Source: Phytohabitans sp052068095 (GTDB taxonomy: Bacteria > Actinomycetota > Actinomycetes > Mycobacteriales > Micromonosporaceae). From it: 64,000 nt of DNA. Position numbers and translations under genes: made by a program. Positions 1 to 8,530 of the stretch are shown here, piece by piece. The stretch is taken from contig NZ_JBQHDG010000001.1 in NCBI RefSeq assembly GCF_052068095.1, positions 434,001 to 498,000 of the forward strand. The letters are read 5' to 3'. Under the pieces are notes generated by a model, which was given only the letters and a program-made list of their open reading frames with translations, ran no database searches and was not told where the DNA came from. Numbering within the stretch: the stretch's first letter is position 1; every line of letters begins with the position of its first letter.

Positions 1-782
1 GCTTTCCCGGCGGCAACGGCGGCCAGCTGCCCACCGGCGGCGTGACGCTGGACGCGAGCGGCAACATCTACGGCACGACGGGCGGCGGCGGAGTGTGGGG
101 CCAGGGCATCGCCTACAAGCTGTCGCCCAACGGCGGCGGTGGCTGGACCCAGACCGTGCTGCACCACTTCGGCTCCGGCACGGACGGCAGGCACCCGGGT
201 GGCCGGGGAGCGCTGGTCTTCGACCAGTCCGGCAACCTGTACGGCGCCACGGTCGACGGCGGGTCCGCCAACGCCGGCACCGTCTTCCGGCTGTCGCCGA
301 GCGGGTCGACGTGGACCGAGACGGTGCTGCACCACTTCGCCGGCGGCACCGACGGCGCCAACCCGCTTGGCAGCGTCCTGCTGGACGCCTCCGGCAACAT
401 CTACGGCACCACGTCGGAGGGTGGCACCAGTAGCAACGGGACCGTGTACAAGCTGACCGGCTCCGGGTCCACGTGGACCAAGAGCGTCATCTTCAACTTC
501 CCCGGCGGTGCCAGCGGTCACTCGCCGTTCGCCGGCGTGATCGCCGATCCCGCGGGCGACCTCTACGGCACGACCGTCGGCGGCGTCTTCGGCGCGGGCG
601 GCGTCGTGTACAAGCTGGCGCCCTCGGGCGCGAGCTGGACGCAGAGCGTGCTCTACACCTTCAGCGGCGCCGGCACCGGCTCCTACGGCGGCCTGGTCCG
701 CGACTCGGGCGGCAACCTGTACGGCACCAACGCGAGCGGCGGCCCCAGCTCCGCCGGACAGGTGTTCAAAGTGACGCCCTGA
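1..782 (+). CDS. GloVer-type tandem-repeat protein, 5' end missing
   Basis: The reading frame is already open at the left edge (codons from base 3) and gives 259 residues before TGA at 780-782. The protein is built of tandem units of about 40-50 residues, each with a 'SGNIYGTT' or 'SGNLYGAT' core, a 'GTVFRLSP/VYKL' strand and a 'STWTETVLHHF' strand. This matches the choice-of-anchor tandem repeat GloVer family, thought to form a beta-propeller-like extracellular domain. The N-terminal signal would lie outside the window. No C-terminal sorting motif is visible. Its role is unknown; such proteins are usually secreted or surface-exposed. It is convergent with the DM13 gene, with one base between the stops. 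Confidence 0.8.
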   Translation, partial: FPGGNGGQLPTGGVTLDASGNIYGTTGGGGVWGQGIAYKLSPNGGGGWTQTVLHHFGSGTDGRHPGGRGALVFDQSGNLYGATVDGGSANAGTVFRLSPSGSTWTETVLHHFAGGTDGANPLGSVLLDASGNIYGTTSEGGTSSNGTVYKLTGSGSTWTKSVIFNFPGGASGHSPFAGVIADPAGDLYGTTVGGVFGAGGVVYKLAPSGASWTQSVLYTFSGAGTGSYGGLVRDSGGNLYGTNASGGPSSAGQVFKVTP

Positions 783-783
783 C

Positions 784-1320
784 CTAGCTCAGCGCGGCGG
801 CGCCGAACGAGACCGAGAAGCGCTTGCACCAAATAGAAACGCTGTGCAGCCGGTCGAGGTCGGTATCCGCGGGAATCGCGTACGCCTGGTCACCCTTGTT
901 GCCCTTGAGGCGGCCAAGCTCCAGCCAGGTGCCATCGTCGAAGACGCGCCAGCCCGCGGTGCCCTTCTTGACCGGCTGATCAGTCAGCCACACCCGCAGG
1001 TCGGGTCCGTTCGAGGTGTCGAGGTCGACGAGCTCGAGGCGGTGCGAGCCGTCGGCGTTCCGGATGATCCGGGCGGTGCCGGTGGTCTCGTGCTCGTGGG
1101 TGATGAACGTGCCCTGCCGGACGACGGTCGGGGCCTTGGGCGCGGCGCTCCCGGTCGCCGCCGGAGCCGCCGCGGGCGGCGTCGTCTCGACGGCGGCGAG
1201 GGTCTCGCTCACCTCCTTGTCGGTGACGAGCTTCCACGGCTGAAACCAGTAGAGGCCGAATACCCCGCCCACGGCGAAGACGGCCACGACGACGATCCAG
1301 ATCACCGGCCTGCGCAACAC
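784..1320 (-). CDS. DM13 domain-containing membrane-anchored protein
   Basis: The 178-residue protein starts with GTG. It has one N-terminal membrane segment (about residues 7-26, 'VIWIVVVAVFAVGGVFGLYW'), a Pro/Ala-rich linker (about 45-65) and a C-terminal DM13 domain (about 66-175), recognisable from 'GTFITHEHETTGTARI', 'LELVDLDTSNGPDLRVWLT' and 'YAIPADTDLDRLHSVSIWC'. DM13 domains are predicted to act in extracellular redox or electron-transfer chemistry around a conserved Cys, seen here in 'SIWCKRFSVSFG'. The domain should face outside the cell. A divergent promoter region of about 75 bp separates it from the B3/B4 gene. The family call is firm; the substrate is unknown. Confidence 0.85.
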   Translation of the reverse strand: MLRRPVIWIVVVAVFAVGGVFGLYWFQPWKLVTDKEVSETLAAVETTPPAAAPAATGSAAPKAPTVVRQGTFITHEHETTGTARIIRNADGSHRLELVDLDTSNGPDLRVWLTDQPVKKGTAGWRVFDDGTWLELGRLKGNKGDQAYAIPADTDLDRLHSVSIWCKRFSVSFGAAALS

Positions 1321-1395
1321 CCCCTCAGTAGACCGCCCGCGCAGGCCCGGTGACCCTTATGAAACGGTTACCGCTGCGGTCAGTATCATGACCGC

Positions 1396-2088
1396 ATGGT
1401 GCATCACGGTGACCAGTGGTTCGCGGAGGCGTACGTCGACCCATCGGTGTTCGCGCTCCGCCCGGACTACCGCGCCTTCCTGATCCTGGCCGACGGGCTG
1501 GTGCCCGGCCCGAGCGACGGCGTCACGGAGAAGCTGCTCCGCGCGGCCGAGGACGGGGCACCGGTCGACCACCCGCACGTGGAGGCGTGGCGGGAGGCGT
1601 TCCGGGCGTTCGGCGCCAAGCCGCAGCGCACCCGGCCGAGCGTCGACGCGCTGGTGCGCCGCGCGCCGCAGGGCCTGCCGCGGGTCGACCGCCTCACGGA
1701 CGCGTACAACGCGGTGTCCGTGCTGCACGCGGTGCCGATCGGCGGCGAGGACGTGGACCGGTACCGCGGGCCGCTGCGGCTGGTGCGGGCCACCGGCGAC
1801 GAGCCGTTCGACACCATCGTGGACGGTGCGTCGGCCGTCGAGCACCCCAGCCCCGGCGAGGTGGTCTGGCGCGACGACGAGGGTGTCACCTGCCGGCGGT
1901 GGAACTGGCGCCAGTGCGTGCGCACCCGGCTCGGCCCCACCACGACGAAGGCGGTGTTCATCCTCGACGCGCTCGGGCCGATGAGCGACGAGGCGCTGGC
2001 CCAGGCCGGATCGGCGCTCGTCGACGCGCTCCGCGCCACCAGCCCGGGGGTACAGATCGAGAGCCGTACCCTACAACCGGCGACATAG
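1396..2088 (+). CDS. B3/B4 domain-containing protein (PheT-like tRNA-binding fold)
   Basis: The 230-residue protein has features of the stand-alone B3/B4 domain family, related to the B3/B4 module of phenylalanyl-tRNA synthetase beta subunits: 'FRAFGAKPQRTRPSVDALVRRA', then 'GLPRVDRLTDAYNAVSVLHAVPIGGEDVD' and 'HPSPGEVVWRDDEGVTCRRWNWRQ'. In PheRS this module contributes to editing of mischarged tRNA. Stand-alone versions are presumed trans-editing or aminoacyl-handling proteins, an inference that has not been tested here. It is a single gene, and the following ABC operon starts 81 bp downstream. Confidence 0.8.
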   Translation: MVHHGDQWFAEAYVDPSVFALRPDYRAFLILADGLVPGPSDGVTEKLLRAAEDGAPVDHPHVEAWREAFRAFGAKPQRTRPSVDALVRRAPQGLPRVDRLTDAYNAVSVLHAVPIGGEDVDRYRGPLRLVRATGDEPFDTIVDGASAVEHPSPGEVVWRDDEGVTCRRWNWRQCVRTRLGPTTTKAVFILDALGPMSDEALAQAGSALVDALRATSPGVQIESRTLQPAT

Positions 2089-2169
2089 GCCCGCCGGGGG
2101 AGACCCTGAGGGCAGGTCCAGGGTTACGCCTGATACCTCCGAACACTCCCCGTTACCTACGCTGACCGC

Positions 2170-3084
2170 GTGACCCTCATAGCGACCGAATCGCTCACCA
2201 AGACCTACGGGGGCCGGGTGACGGCGCTGTCTGACCTGACGGTCAGCGTCGAACCCGGCATCGTCGGGCTGGTCGGAGCCAACGGCGCGGGCAAGTCCAC
2301 GCTGATAAAGATCCTCCTGGGCTTGCTCGCCCCCACCAGCGGTCGGGTGCGCGTGCTCGATCTCGATCCCACCGTCGACGCGGCCGCGGTGCGGGCCCGG
2401 GTCGGCTACATGCCGGAGCACGAGTCGCTCTCGCCCGACCTGTCCGCCGCCGAGTTCGTCACCCATCTGGGGCGGATGAGCGGCCTACCGCGTACCGCGG
2501 CGCGCGAGCGGGCCTCGGAGGCGCTGCGCCACGTCGGCCTGTACGAGGAGCGCTACCGCCAGATCGGTGGCTACTCGACCGGCATGAAGCAGCGTGTGAA
2601 GCTCGCCCAGGCGCTCGTGCACGACCCCGACCTGCTGCTGCTCGACGAGCCGACAAACGGCCTCGACCCGGCCGGCCGCGACGCCATGCTCGCGCTGATC
2701 CACCGGATCGGCAACGAGTTCGGCATCTCGGTGGTGGTCTGCTCGCACCTGCTCGGCGAGGTCGAGCGGATCTGCGACTCGCTGATCGCGATCGACGGCG
2801 GGCGGCTGCTGCGCTCGGACAACATCTCCGCGATGACCACGGTCACCGACGTCCTGGCGGTGGAGGTGAGCGAGGGCACCGACCTGCTCGCCGCCCGGCT
2901 CGACCTGCTCGGCCTCAGCGTCCGGCGCGACGGCCGGCTGCTGCTCGTGCCGCTTGAGGACGACGCCACGTACGACCGCATCCTGGCCGCGGTGGCCGAG
3001 CTCGACCTGCCGCTGCACCGTCTCGACCAGCGGCGCCACCGCGTCGCCGAGCTCTTCGCGACCCGGGAGGTGACCCATGTCTGA
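2170..3084 (+). CDS. ABC transporter ATP-binding protein (first of operon)
   Basis: This 304-residue ATPase starts with GTG. It carries Walker A 'GANGAGKST' (residues 36-44), the signature 'YSTGMKQRVKLAQAL', Walker B 'LLLLDEPTNGLDPAG' and the H-loop 'SHLLGEVE'. The roughly 90-residue C-terminal extension is typical of ABC-2 type export ATPases of the DRA/CcmA type. It is the first gene of an ATPase-permease-ATPase-permease operon and overlaps the next gene by 8 bp, so the products are probably cotranslated. The transported substrate cannot be read from sequence. Confidence 0.9.
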   Translation: MTLIATESLTKTYGGRVTALSDLTVSVEPGIVGLVGANGAGKSTLIKILLGLLAPTSGRVRVLDLDPTVDAAAVRARVGYMPEHESLSPDLSAAEFVTHLGRMSGLPRTAARERASEALRHVGLYEERYRQIGGYSTGMKQRVKLAQALVHDPDLLLLDEPTNGLDPAGRDAMLALIHRIGNEFGISVVVCSHLLGEVERICDSLIAIDGGRLLRSDNISAMTTVTDVLAVEVSEGTDLLAARLDLLGLSVRRDGRLLLVPLEDDATYDRILAAVAELDLPLHRLDQRRHRVAELFATREVTHV

Positions 3085-3940
3085 GGCCGCGGGTGTCATC
3101 CACGACATCGGTTACCAGCGCTACGCCGGCCCACGCCTCGGCCGGGGGTACGTGTTCACCTCGCTGTACGTGCACGGGCTGCGCACCGCGTTCGGCCTCG
3201 GCCGGAGCGCGAAGGCCAAGATCTTCCCGTGGTTCGTGCTCGGCGTGGTTTTCCTGACCGGCGTCATCCTCGCCGCGGTCCGCACCCAGATCCCGGACGC
3301 GGGGGTCACCTACACGGCGTTCGCCGACATGATGGCCTGGCTGGTGGTCTTCTTCGTGGCCGTCGTCGCGCCCGAGCTCGTCTCCCGCGACCTGCGGGCG
3401 GGCGTGCTGCCGCTGTACTTCTCCCGGCCGCTGCGCCGCAGCGACTACGCGTACGCGAAGCTGGCCGCCCTGGCCACCGCGGTGTGGCTGCTGCTCGGCG
3501 CGCCGCAGATCGTGATGTTCCTGATCGCCGCGTTCTCGGTCGACAGCATGAGCCAGTTCTGGACCGAGGTCGGCGACGTCGGCCCCGGGCTGCTCTACGC
3601 GGCGATGTGGGCGTCCGTCTTCGCCGGGATCGGCCTGCTGGTCGCGTCGCTGACCGGCAAGCGGGCGTTCGCGGCCGGCGGGATCGTCGGGGTGTTCCTG
3701 ATGACCACGCCGATCGTCGGGGTGGTGTCGGTCATGCCGTCGGAGACCATGAACGACCTGGCGCTGCTCTTCAGCCCGGCCAGCCTGGTCTTCGGCGTCG
3801 GCGTGTGGATGTTCGGCTCGCCCGACGGCAACGACGACATCGGCCCGTTCGGCCCGCTCTACCTGGCGGTGATGATCGGCCTCGTGGCCGGCTGCGTCGC
3901 CCTCCTCCAGGCCCGCTACCGGAAGGTCGCCTCGACATGA
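3077..3940 (+). CDS. ABC-2 type transporter permease
   Basis: The 287-residue integral membrane protein has about six hydrophobic segments, after a cytoplasmic start with 'IGYQRYAGPRLGRGY'. The region 'PELVSRDLRAGVLPLYFSRPLRRSDYAYAKL' is characteristic of ABC-2 permeases that act with the CcmA-like ATPase upstream. ATG at 3077 is preceded by 'GGGAGGTG' at a good distance, and the gene overlaps both neighbours (8 bp before, ATGA after). It probably pairs with the ATPase at 2170-3084. Confidence 0.85.
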   Translation: MSEAAGVIHDIGYQRYAGPRLGRGYVFTSLYVHGLRTAFGLGRSAKAKIFPWFVLGVVFLTGVILAAVRTQIPDAGVTYTAFADMMAWLVVFFVAVVAPELVSRDLRAGVLPLYFSRPLRRSDYAYAKLAALATAVWLLLGAPQIVMFLIAAFSVDSMSQFWTEVGDVGPGLLYAAMWASVFAGIGLLVASLTGKRAFAAGGIVGVFLMTTPIVGVVSVMPSETMNDLALLFSPASLVFGVGVWMFGSPDGNDDIGPFGPLYLAVMIGLVAGCVALLQARYRKVAST

Positions 3941-4848
3941 GTGACGTCACGCTCGCCGGCGTCTCCCGCTGGTACGGCAACGTGGTGGCCGTCAACGACG
4001 TCACCATGACGCTCGGCCCCGGGGTGACCGGCCTGCTCGGGCCGAACGGAGCCGGCAAGACCACCGTGCTCCACATGATGGCCGGCTTCCTCGCCCCCTC
4101 GCGGGGCACGGTCACGATCGACGGCGAACCCACCTGGCGCAACCCGTCCGTCTACAAGCGACTCGGGTTGGTCAGCGAGCGCGAGGCGGTGCACGACTTC
4201 CTGACCGCCCGCGAGTTCCTGCTCGTCAGCGCCCGGCTGCACCGCCTGCCCGACCCGGAGGCGGCCGCGCAGCGGGCCCTCGAGCTGGTCGAGATGACCG
4301 ACGCGCAGGACCGCCGCATCGGGACGTACTCCAAGGGCATGCGCCAGCGCACCCGCGTGGCCGCCGCGCTGGTGCACGACCCGCAGGTGCTGCTGCTGGA
4401 CGAGCCGTTCAACGGCATGGACCCGCGCCAGCGGCTGCACATGATGGAGCTGCTGCACCGCCTCGGCTCGACCGGCCGCACGATCCTCTTCAGCTCGCAC
4501 ATCCTCGAAGAGGTCGAGCAGGTCTCCGGCACCGTGCAGGTGATCGTGGCCGGCCGGCTCGCCGCCTCCGGCGACTACCGCGCGATCCGCCGCCTCATGT
4601 CCAACCGGCCACACGTCTTCGCCGTCCACTCCACGGACGACCGCCGGCTCGCGGTGGCCCTGATGGGGCAGGCGTCGGTGACCGGCGTCGAGATCGACCG
4701 CGCGGGCCTGACCGTGCGCGCCGGCGACTACGGCAGCTTCACCCGCGCACTGCCCAAAATCGCGCTCGCCGAGGGCATCCGGGTACGCCGGCTGCTCCCT
4801 TCGGACGAGTCCCTGGAGAGCGTCTTCTCCTACCTGGTGGAGGCTTAG
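3937..4848 (+). CDS. ABC transporter ATP-binding protein (second of operon)
   Basis: The 303-residue ATPase has Walker A 'GPNGAGKTT', signature 'YSKGMRQRTRVAAAL', Walker B 'VLLLDEPFNGMDPRQ' and H-loop 'SSHILEEVE'. The frame is open much further upstream, but ATG at 3937 forms an ATGA overlap with the permease stop and begins the conserved domain, so this start is chosen. It probably works with the permease immediately downstream; the operon may encode one heteromeric exporter or two related ones. Confidence 0.9.
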   Translation: MSDVTLAGVSRWYGNVVAVNDVTMTLGPGVTGLLGPNGAGKTTVLHMMAGFLAPSRGTVTIDGEPTWRNPSVYKRLGLVSEREAVHDFLTAREFLLVSARLHRLPDPEAAAQRALELVEMTDAQDRRIGTYSKGMRQRTRVAAALVHDPQVLLLDEPFNGMDPRQRLHMMELLHRLGSTGRTILFSSHILEEVEQVSGTVQVIVAGRLAASGDYRAIRRLMSNRPHVFAVHSTDDRRLAVALMGQASVTGVEIDRAGLTVRAGDYGSFTRALPKIALAEGIRVRRLLPSDESLESVFSYLVEA

Positions 4849-5565
4849 GTGGTACCCCAGACGATCGCGTGGATCACCGCTCGTGGCCTCTTCGGCCGCC
4901 GCCGGTTCCTCCTGCTCATCCCGCTGCCGCTGCTGGTGGTCGGGCTCGCCATCCTCAGCCGCGGCTTTGGCGTGGCACCGGAAAACTGGGCCCAGCCGGT
5001 CCTGGTCGGCCTCGGCCTGGCCGTGGTGCTGCCGGTCATCGCGCTCATCGTGGGCACGGGCGTGCTGGGCTCGGAGATCGACGACGGCACCATCGTGCAC
5101 ATCCTGACCAAGCCGCTGCCCCGCTGGCAGATCGTGCTGCCCAAGCTCGTCGTGGCGGCCGCGGTCACGACGGTCACCGTCTCCGTCTCGCTGTACGTGG
5201 CCGGCGTGCTCGCCGACTCGGTGCGGCTGGGCCTTGGCCTCGCGCTGGCCGGCCTGGTGGGTTCGGTGGTGTATTCGGCGCTGTTCCTGGCGATGAGCCT
5301 GTTCACCCGGCGGCCGGTCCTGCTGGGCCTGGTGTACGTGCTGGTGTGGGAAGGCCTGCTGGGCAACTTCGTCTCCGGCACCCGGGTGCTGTCGGTCCAG
5401 CAGTACGTGCTGACGATCGCCGACAAGGTCGCCCCGACGGGCCTGCTCCAGTCGAAGGTGTCCTTGCCGGTCGCGATCATCATGTCCGCGATCTTCGCGG
5501 TCGGCTTCACGGTGCTCGCGATCGACCGGCTGCGCTCCTTCTCGGTCGCGGGGGAGACCTCGTAG
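4849..5565 (+). CDS. ABC-2 type transporter permease
   Basis: The 238-residue membrane protein has about six predicted helices and the ABC-2 permease pattern 'LGSEIDDGTIVHILTKPLPRWQIVLPKL', where the substrate-specific loop follows the second helix. Its GTG start lies directly after the TAG of the ATPase gene with no spacer, so it is translationally coupled. It is the last gene of the exporter operon and is followed by a strong hairpin at 5576-5609. Confidence 0.85.
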   Translation: MVPQTIAWITARGLFGRRRFLLLIPLPLLVVGLAILSRGFGVAPENWAQPVLVGLGLAVVLPVIALIVGTGVLGSEIDDGTIVHILTKPLPRWQIVLPKLVVAAAVTTVTVSVSLYVAGVLADSVRLGLGLALAGLVGSVVYSALFLAMSLFTRRPVLLGLVYVLVWEGLLGNFVSGTRVLSVQQYVLTIADKVAPTGLLQSKVSLPVAIIMSAIFAVGFTVLAIDRLRSFSVAGETS

Positions 5566-5575
5566 CTCCGACCGT

Positions 5576-5609
5576 CCTCAGGGCTGGGTCGGCGCGCCCA
5601 GCCCTGAGG
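5576..5609 (+). terminator. Intrinsic-type terminator hairpin after the ABC exporter operon
   Basis: A perfect 13-bp inverted repeat (5576-5588 with 5597-5609) surrounds an 8-nt loop. It begins 10 bp after the last permease stop codon. No long T run follows, which is usual in high-GC actinomycetes. Confidence 0.8.
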
Positions 5610-5652
5610 TAAGGGCTTTCCCGAGACAGTGACAGTGGTCTATGGTTGGCTG

Positions 5653-6933
5653 ATGCGCCCGTTGCCCGCCCTGGTCGCCCTCGCCGCAGCCGCCTCCCTC
5701 GTCCCGCTCGCCGCGCCGGCCACCGCCGGGTCGGACGAGCCGGCGGTCCAGCTGGCCGCCGCACCGGCGTTTCCCGGCGCGGCCGGCTTCGGCGCCGCGG
5801 CCACCGGCGGGCGCGGCGGTGCCGTGTACCACGTGACGAACCTCAACGATTCCGGTGCCGGATCCTTCCGCGACGCGGTCAGCCAAGGACCCCGGATCGT
5901 GGTGTTCGACGTAGGCGGATACATCAACCTCGCCTCGCCGCTCAGCATCAAGAGCAACATCACCGTCGCCGGGCAGACCGCGCCGGGCGACGGCGTCGCC
6001 ACCCGGGGATACCAGGTCTCGCTCTCCAACGCCACCAACGTGATCGTGCGGTACATGCGCTTTCGGCACGGGCTGACGCCCAACCAGAACCGCGACGGCA
6101 TCACCATCAACGAGGGCAGCAACCAGATCTTCGACCACGTGTCGGTGTCCTGGGGCCGGGACGAAAACTTCTCGATCAACAGCAGCACCAACATCACGGT
6201 GCAGAACTCGATCATTTCCGAAGGCCTCGACCCGCACTCCTGCGGTGGCCTGGTGCAGAGCGACGGCGTGTCCCTCCTGCGCAACCTGTACGCCCACAAC
6301 AAGACCCGCAACCCCAAGGTCAAGGGGCGCAACGAGTTCGTCAACAACGTGGTCTACAACTGGGGTTCTGACGCCTACATCGAGGGCGACTCCGCCGGAC
6401 GCAGCGACGCCAACGTGATCGGCAACTACTTCGTCAAGGGCCCGTCGACCGGCTCCGCCGGCCCGTTCACCCGGGGCAACCTCAACTTCCACATCTACGC
6501 CGCCGGCAACTACTACGACCCGGACAAGGACGGCGTCCTGGACGGGCGGGCCACGACAACGGCCGACCTGGGCACCGTGGTCGTCGAGCCGACTCCGTTC
6601 GCCTTCCCGACGCTGTCGGCGCTGTCGGCCGCGGCCGCGTACCAGACGGTCGTCGAACAGGCCGGTGCCTCCCTGCGGCGTGACCCGGTCGACCGCCGGC
6701 TGATCGGCGAGCTAACCGGCCAGCGCGGCGCGATCATCACCGACCCGGCGGTCGTCGGTGGCTTCGGCACGCTCAACGGGGGCACGGCGCCGGCCGACGG
6801 CGACCGCGACGGCATGCCGGACACCTGGGAGCGGGCCAACGGGCTCAACCCGGCGAACGCCGCCGACGGCGACGACTACGGCTCCGACGGCTACACCAAC
6901 GTCGAGCGGTACCTGAACAGCTTGGCGCGCTGA
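5653..6933 (+). CDS. Secreted pectate lyase-like right-handed beta-helix protein
   Basis: From ATG 5653 this gives 426 residues with a typical signal peptide (residues 1-25, 'LPALVALAAAASLVPLAAPA'). A GTG 24 bp upstream is in frame but would put polar residues before the signal, so it is disfavoured. The mature part starts 'AFPGAAGFGAAATGGRGG', the usual opening of polysaccharide lyase family 1-like proteins, then 'VYHVTNLNDSGAGSFRDAV' and stacked coils with Asn ladders ('DHVSVSWGRDENFSI'). The C-terminus has a 'DGDRDGMPDTWERANGLNP' calcium-binding-like repeat. It probably cleaves pectin or a related polysaccharide outside the cell. Catalytic residues were not assigned. Confidence 0.8.
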   Translation: MRPLPALVALAAAASLVPLAAPATAGSDEPAVQLAAAPAFPGAAGFGAAATGGRGGAVYHVTNLNDSGAGSFRDAVSQGPRIVVFDVGGYINLASPLSIKSNITVAGQTAPGDGVATRGYQVSLSNATNVIVRYMRFRHGLTPNQNRDGITINEGSNQIFDHVSVSWGRDENFSINSSTNITVQNSIISEGLDPHSCGGLVQSDGVSLLRNLYAHNKTRNPKVKGRNEFVNNVVYNWGSDAYIEGDSAGRSDANVIGNYFVKGPSTGSAGPFTRGNLNFHIYAAGNYYDPDKDGVLDGRATTTADLGTVVVEPTPFAFPTLSALSAAAAYQTVVEQAGASLRRDPVDRRLIGELTGQRGAIITDPAVVGGFGTLNGGTAPADGDRDGMPDTWERANGLNPANAADGDDYGSDGYTNVERYLNSLAR

Positions 6934-6955
6934 CCGGCGTCCGTATCATCGCGGC

Positions 6956-7915
6956 ATGGTGGTGCGCCGGGAGCTCCGGCCCAGCCGGCGGGCCGTCCTC
7001 CTGGCCGCGGGAGGGCTGCTCGCCGGCTGCTCCCGGCGGGCCGAGGTCGACGCGGTCCACCTCCGACTGGCCACCGGCCCGGCCGGGGCGGTATACCGGC
7101 GCATCGGCGGTGCGCTGGCCGAGCACATCACCGAGCAGGTGCCGGGCGCCACGGTGACCACCGTGGCGAGCCGGGCGTCCAGCGACAACATCCGGATGCT
7201 GCGGGGTGGCGAGGTGCAGCTCGGGCTGTCCAGCCTCGACGCGCTGATCACGGCCGACGGCAGCGTGCCGGCCGGGATCTCGGCGATATGCCGGCTCTAC
7301 GACAGCCACCTGCACCTGGTGGTCATGGCGGGCTCGCCGATCGAGGAGTTTCGAGACCTGGCGGGAAAGCGCGTCTCCCTCGGTGCCCGCGACTCGGGCA
7401 CGGAGTTCACGTCGCTGCGGGTGCTCCGGCTCGCCTCGACGAAGGTCGACGGCCGGTACTCCAGCCAGGCCGAGTCGGCGGACGCGCTGCGCGATGGCGA
7501 GATCGACGCGATGTTCTCCCTGACCGGCGTCCCGACGCCGGCCATCACCGAACTGGCGCAGCGGTATCCGATCCGCCTCGTGCCGCTGGACGCTCAGGCC
7601 GACGCGCTGGTCACCGCATACCCCGCCCCGTACGCGCCGGCCATGATCCCGGCGACCGCGTACGCCGGCATCGCGGGCACCCGGACCGTCGCCGTGCCAA
7701 ACGTGCTTCTCGTGCGCAACGACCTTCCCGACGACCTCGTCTACGCCATCACCGACACGGTCTTCACCTACACCGGCACGATCGCCTCGGCCGGCCGCGA
7801 CGACGCCGAAGACGTTCCCGAAGCGTGGCGGATCAACGTGCGTACCGGGATCTCCACGTCGTCGATCCCGCTGCATCCGGGCGCGGTCGACTGGTTTCGC
7901 GACCGCAAGCGCTAG
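6956..7915 (+). CDS. TAXI-family TRAP solute-binding lipoprotein (orphan)
   Basis: The 319-residue protein has a twin-Arg-like N-terminus ('SRRAVLLAAGGLLAGC') with a lipobox around Cys24, then the TAXI pattern 'LRLATGPAGAVYRRIGGALAE', 'GGEVQLGLSSLDALI' and 'LAGKRVSLGARDSGTEF'. TAXI proteins bind small carboxylates or amino acids for TRAP transporters. No TRAP membrane subunit (DctM or DctQM) lies in the window. The nearest transport genes are the tctCBA system about 3 kb away, with a histidine kinase in between. It may feed a distant TRAP permease or act as a sensory binding protein; both are inferences. Confidence 0.85.
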   Translation: MVVRRELRPSRRAVLLAAGGLLAGCSRRAEVDAVHLRLATGPAGAVYRRIGGALAEHITEQVPGATVTTVASRASSDNIRMLRGGEVQLGLSSLDALITADGSVPAGISAICRLYDSHLHLVVMAGSPIEEFRDLAGKRVSLGARDSGTEFTSLRVLRLASTKVDGRYSSQAESADALRDGEIDAMFSLTGVPTPAITELAQRYPIRLVPLDAQADALVTAYPAPYAPAMIPATAYAGIAGTRTVAVPNVLLVRNDLPDDLVYAITDTVFTYTGTIASAGRDDAEDVPEAWRINVRTGISTSSIPLHPGAVDWFRDRKR

Positions 7916-7945
7916 ACGATCTATTCCAAGAAATGGAGATTTTGG

Positions 7946-8010
7946 GCTACCGCGATCTCCGTCGTGGTCCAGACCGTTGCTCCCGCGGCCTCACCCGTCC
8001 GCTGTTGGTC
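7946..8010 (+). repeat. R2 repeat, left arm of TIR element A
   Basis: This 65-bp unit begins GCTACCGCGATCTCCG and contains TGCTCCCGCGGCCTCACCC. It is inverted at 8399-8463 with 62 of 65 bases matching, and further copies lie at 43548-43612, 54771-54825 and 54886-54951. Similarity extends outward by about 8 bp ('AGATTTTGG'). Confidence 0.85.
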
Positions 8011-8090
8011 ACGGCTACTTCGTTGCCTCCGGCAGGAGGCGGCGAGGCAGCCGCCGTGCGGCCTCGAAGCGACCGCGACCACCAGAAGCT

Positions 8091-8179
8091 GTGGACCGTT
8101 TGCTCCCGCGGGCACCGCTCCGGTCGGGGTCGGCGTCGCTGGCGCTCGCCGAAACCCGACGCTCCGCGGCCGGGTCCGC
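8091..8179 (+). repeat. R3 repeat copy 1
   Basis: This is a roughly 90-bp unit whose reverse complement recurs at 29461-29552 with only a few substitutions and a short deletion. Both copies carry the core CTGGCGCTCGCCGAAA, also found in R1 copy 1, and TTTGCTCCCGCGGGCACCG, which resembles the middle of R2. Confidence 0.8.
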
Positions 8180-8301
8180 GGTCCAAGGGCACAGGTTGGA
8201 GACCTCCGCGACCCCGGTGCGGCTGGTCTGTCGGGAAGGCTGTCGAGCTGCTCGCATCAACGGGCCACACCGTCGGGTGCAGGGCAGTGGGCAAAGGCCC
8301 C

Positions 8302-8325
8302 TCCCCGGGGTGCCCACCCCGGGGA
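8302..8325. repeat. Perfect palindrome inside TIR element A
   Basis: The arms TCCCCGGGGTG (8302-8312) and CACCCCGGGGA (8315-8325) are perfectly complementary around 2 nt. The palindrome is in the right half of the element bounded by the R2 inverted repeats. It could act as a terminator hairpin on either strand. Confidence 0.7.
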
Positions 8326-8398
8326 AGCAGAGCAAATGCACCGCGCGCGTACCACCTTGCGCGGCCCGCAGGGCCGGCGCAGCCGGTGGGGTGAGTGC

Positions 8399-8463
8399 GA
8401 CCAGCAGCGGACGGGTGAGGCCGCGGGAGCAACGGTCTGGACCACGACGGACATCGCGGCAGC
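8399..8463 (-). repeat. R2 repeat, right arm of TIR element A
   Basis: This is the reverse complement of the unit at 7946-8010, differing at 3 of 65 positions. Together the arms delimit a roughly 520-bp segment. Confidence 0.85.
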
Positions 8464-8530
8464 TCATATCTTTGTCTGGAAATCCAGGGTTCGAGACGCG
8501 GAGGCCAGAGCCACCCAGACCCCGGAGGGT

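Larger units (their letters stand above)
7916..8530. other. Convergent intergenic gap (615 bp) filled by repeat elements
   Basis: No convincing gene lies between the TAXI gene and the histidine kinase gene, which converge here. The gap holds an element bounded by 65-bp inverted repeats (R2 copies at 7946-8010 and 8399-8463), an R3 unit (8091-8179) and a perfect 11-bp-arm palindrome at 8302-8325. Short open frames occur on both strands but none has a recognisable domain or a convincing ribosome binding site. Confidence 0.75.

Noticed and set aside
7921..8530. Several 60-340-codon open frames across the repeat-filled gap.
   Set aside because: They run through inverted repeats on both strands, lack ribosome binding sites and have no recognisable product.
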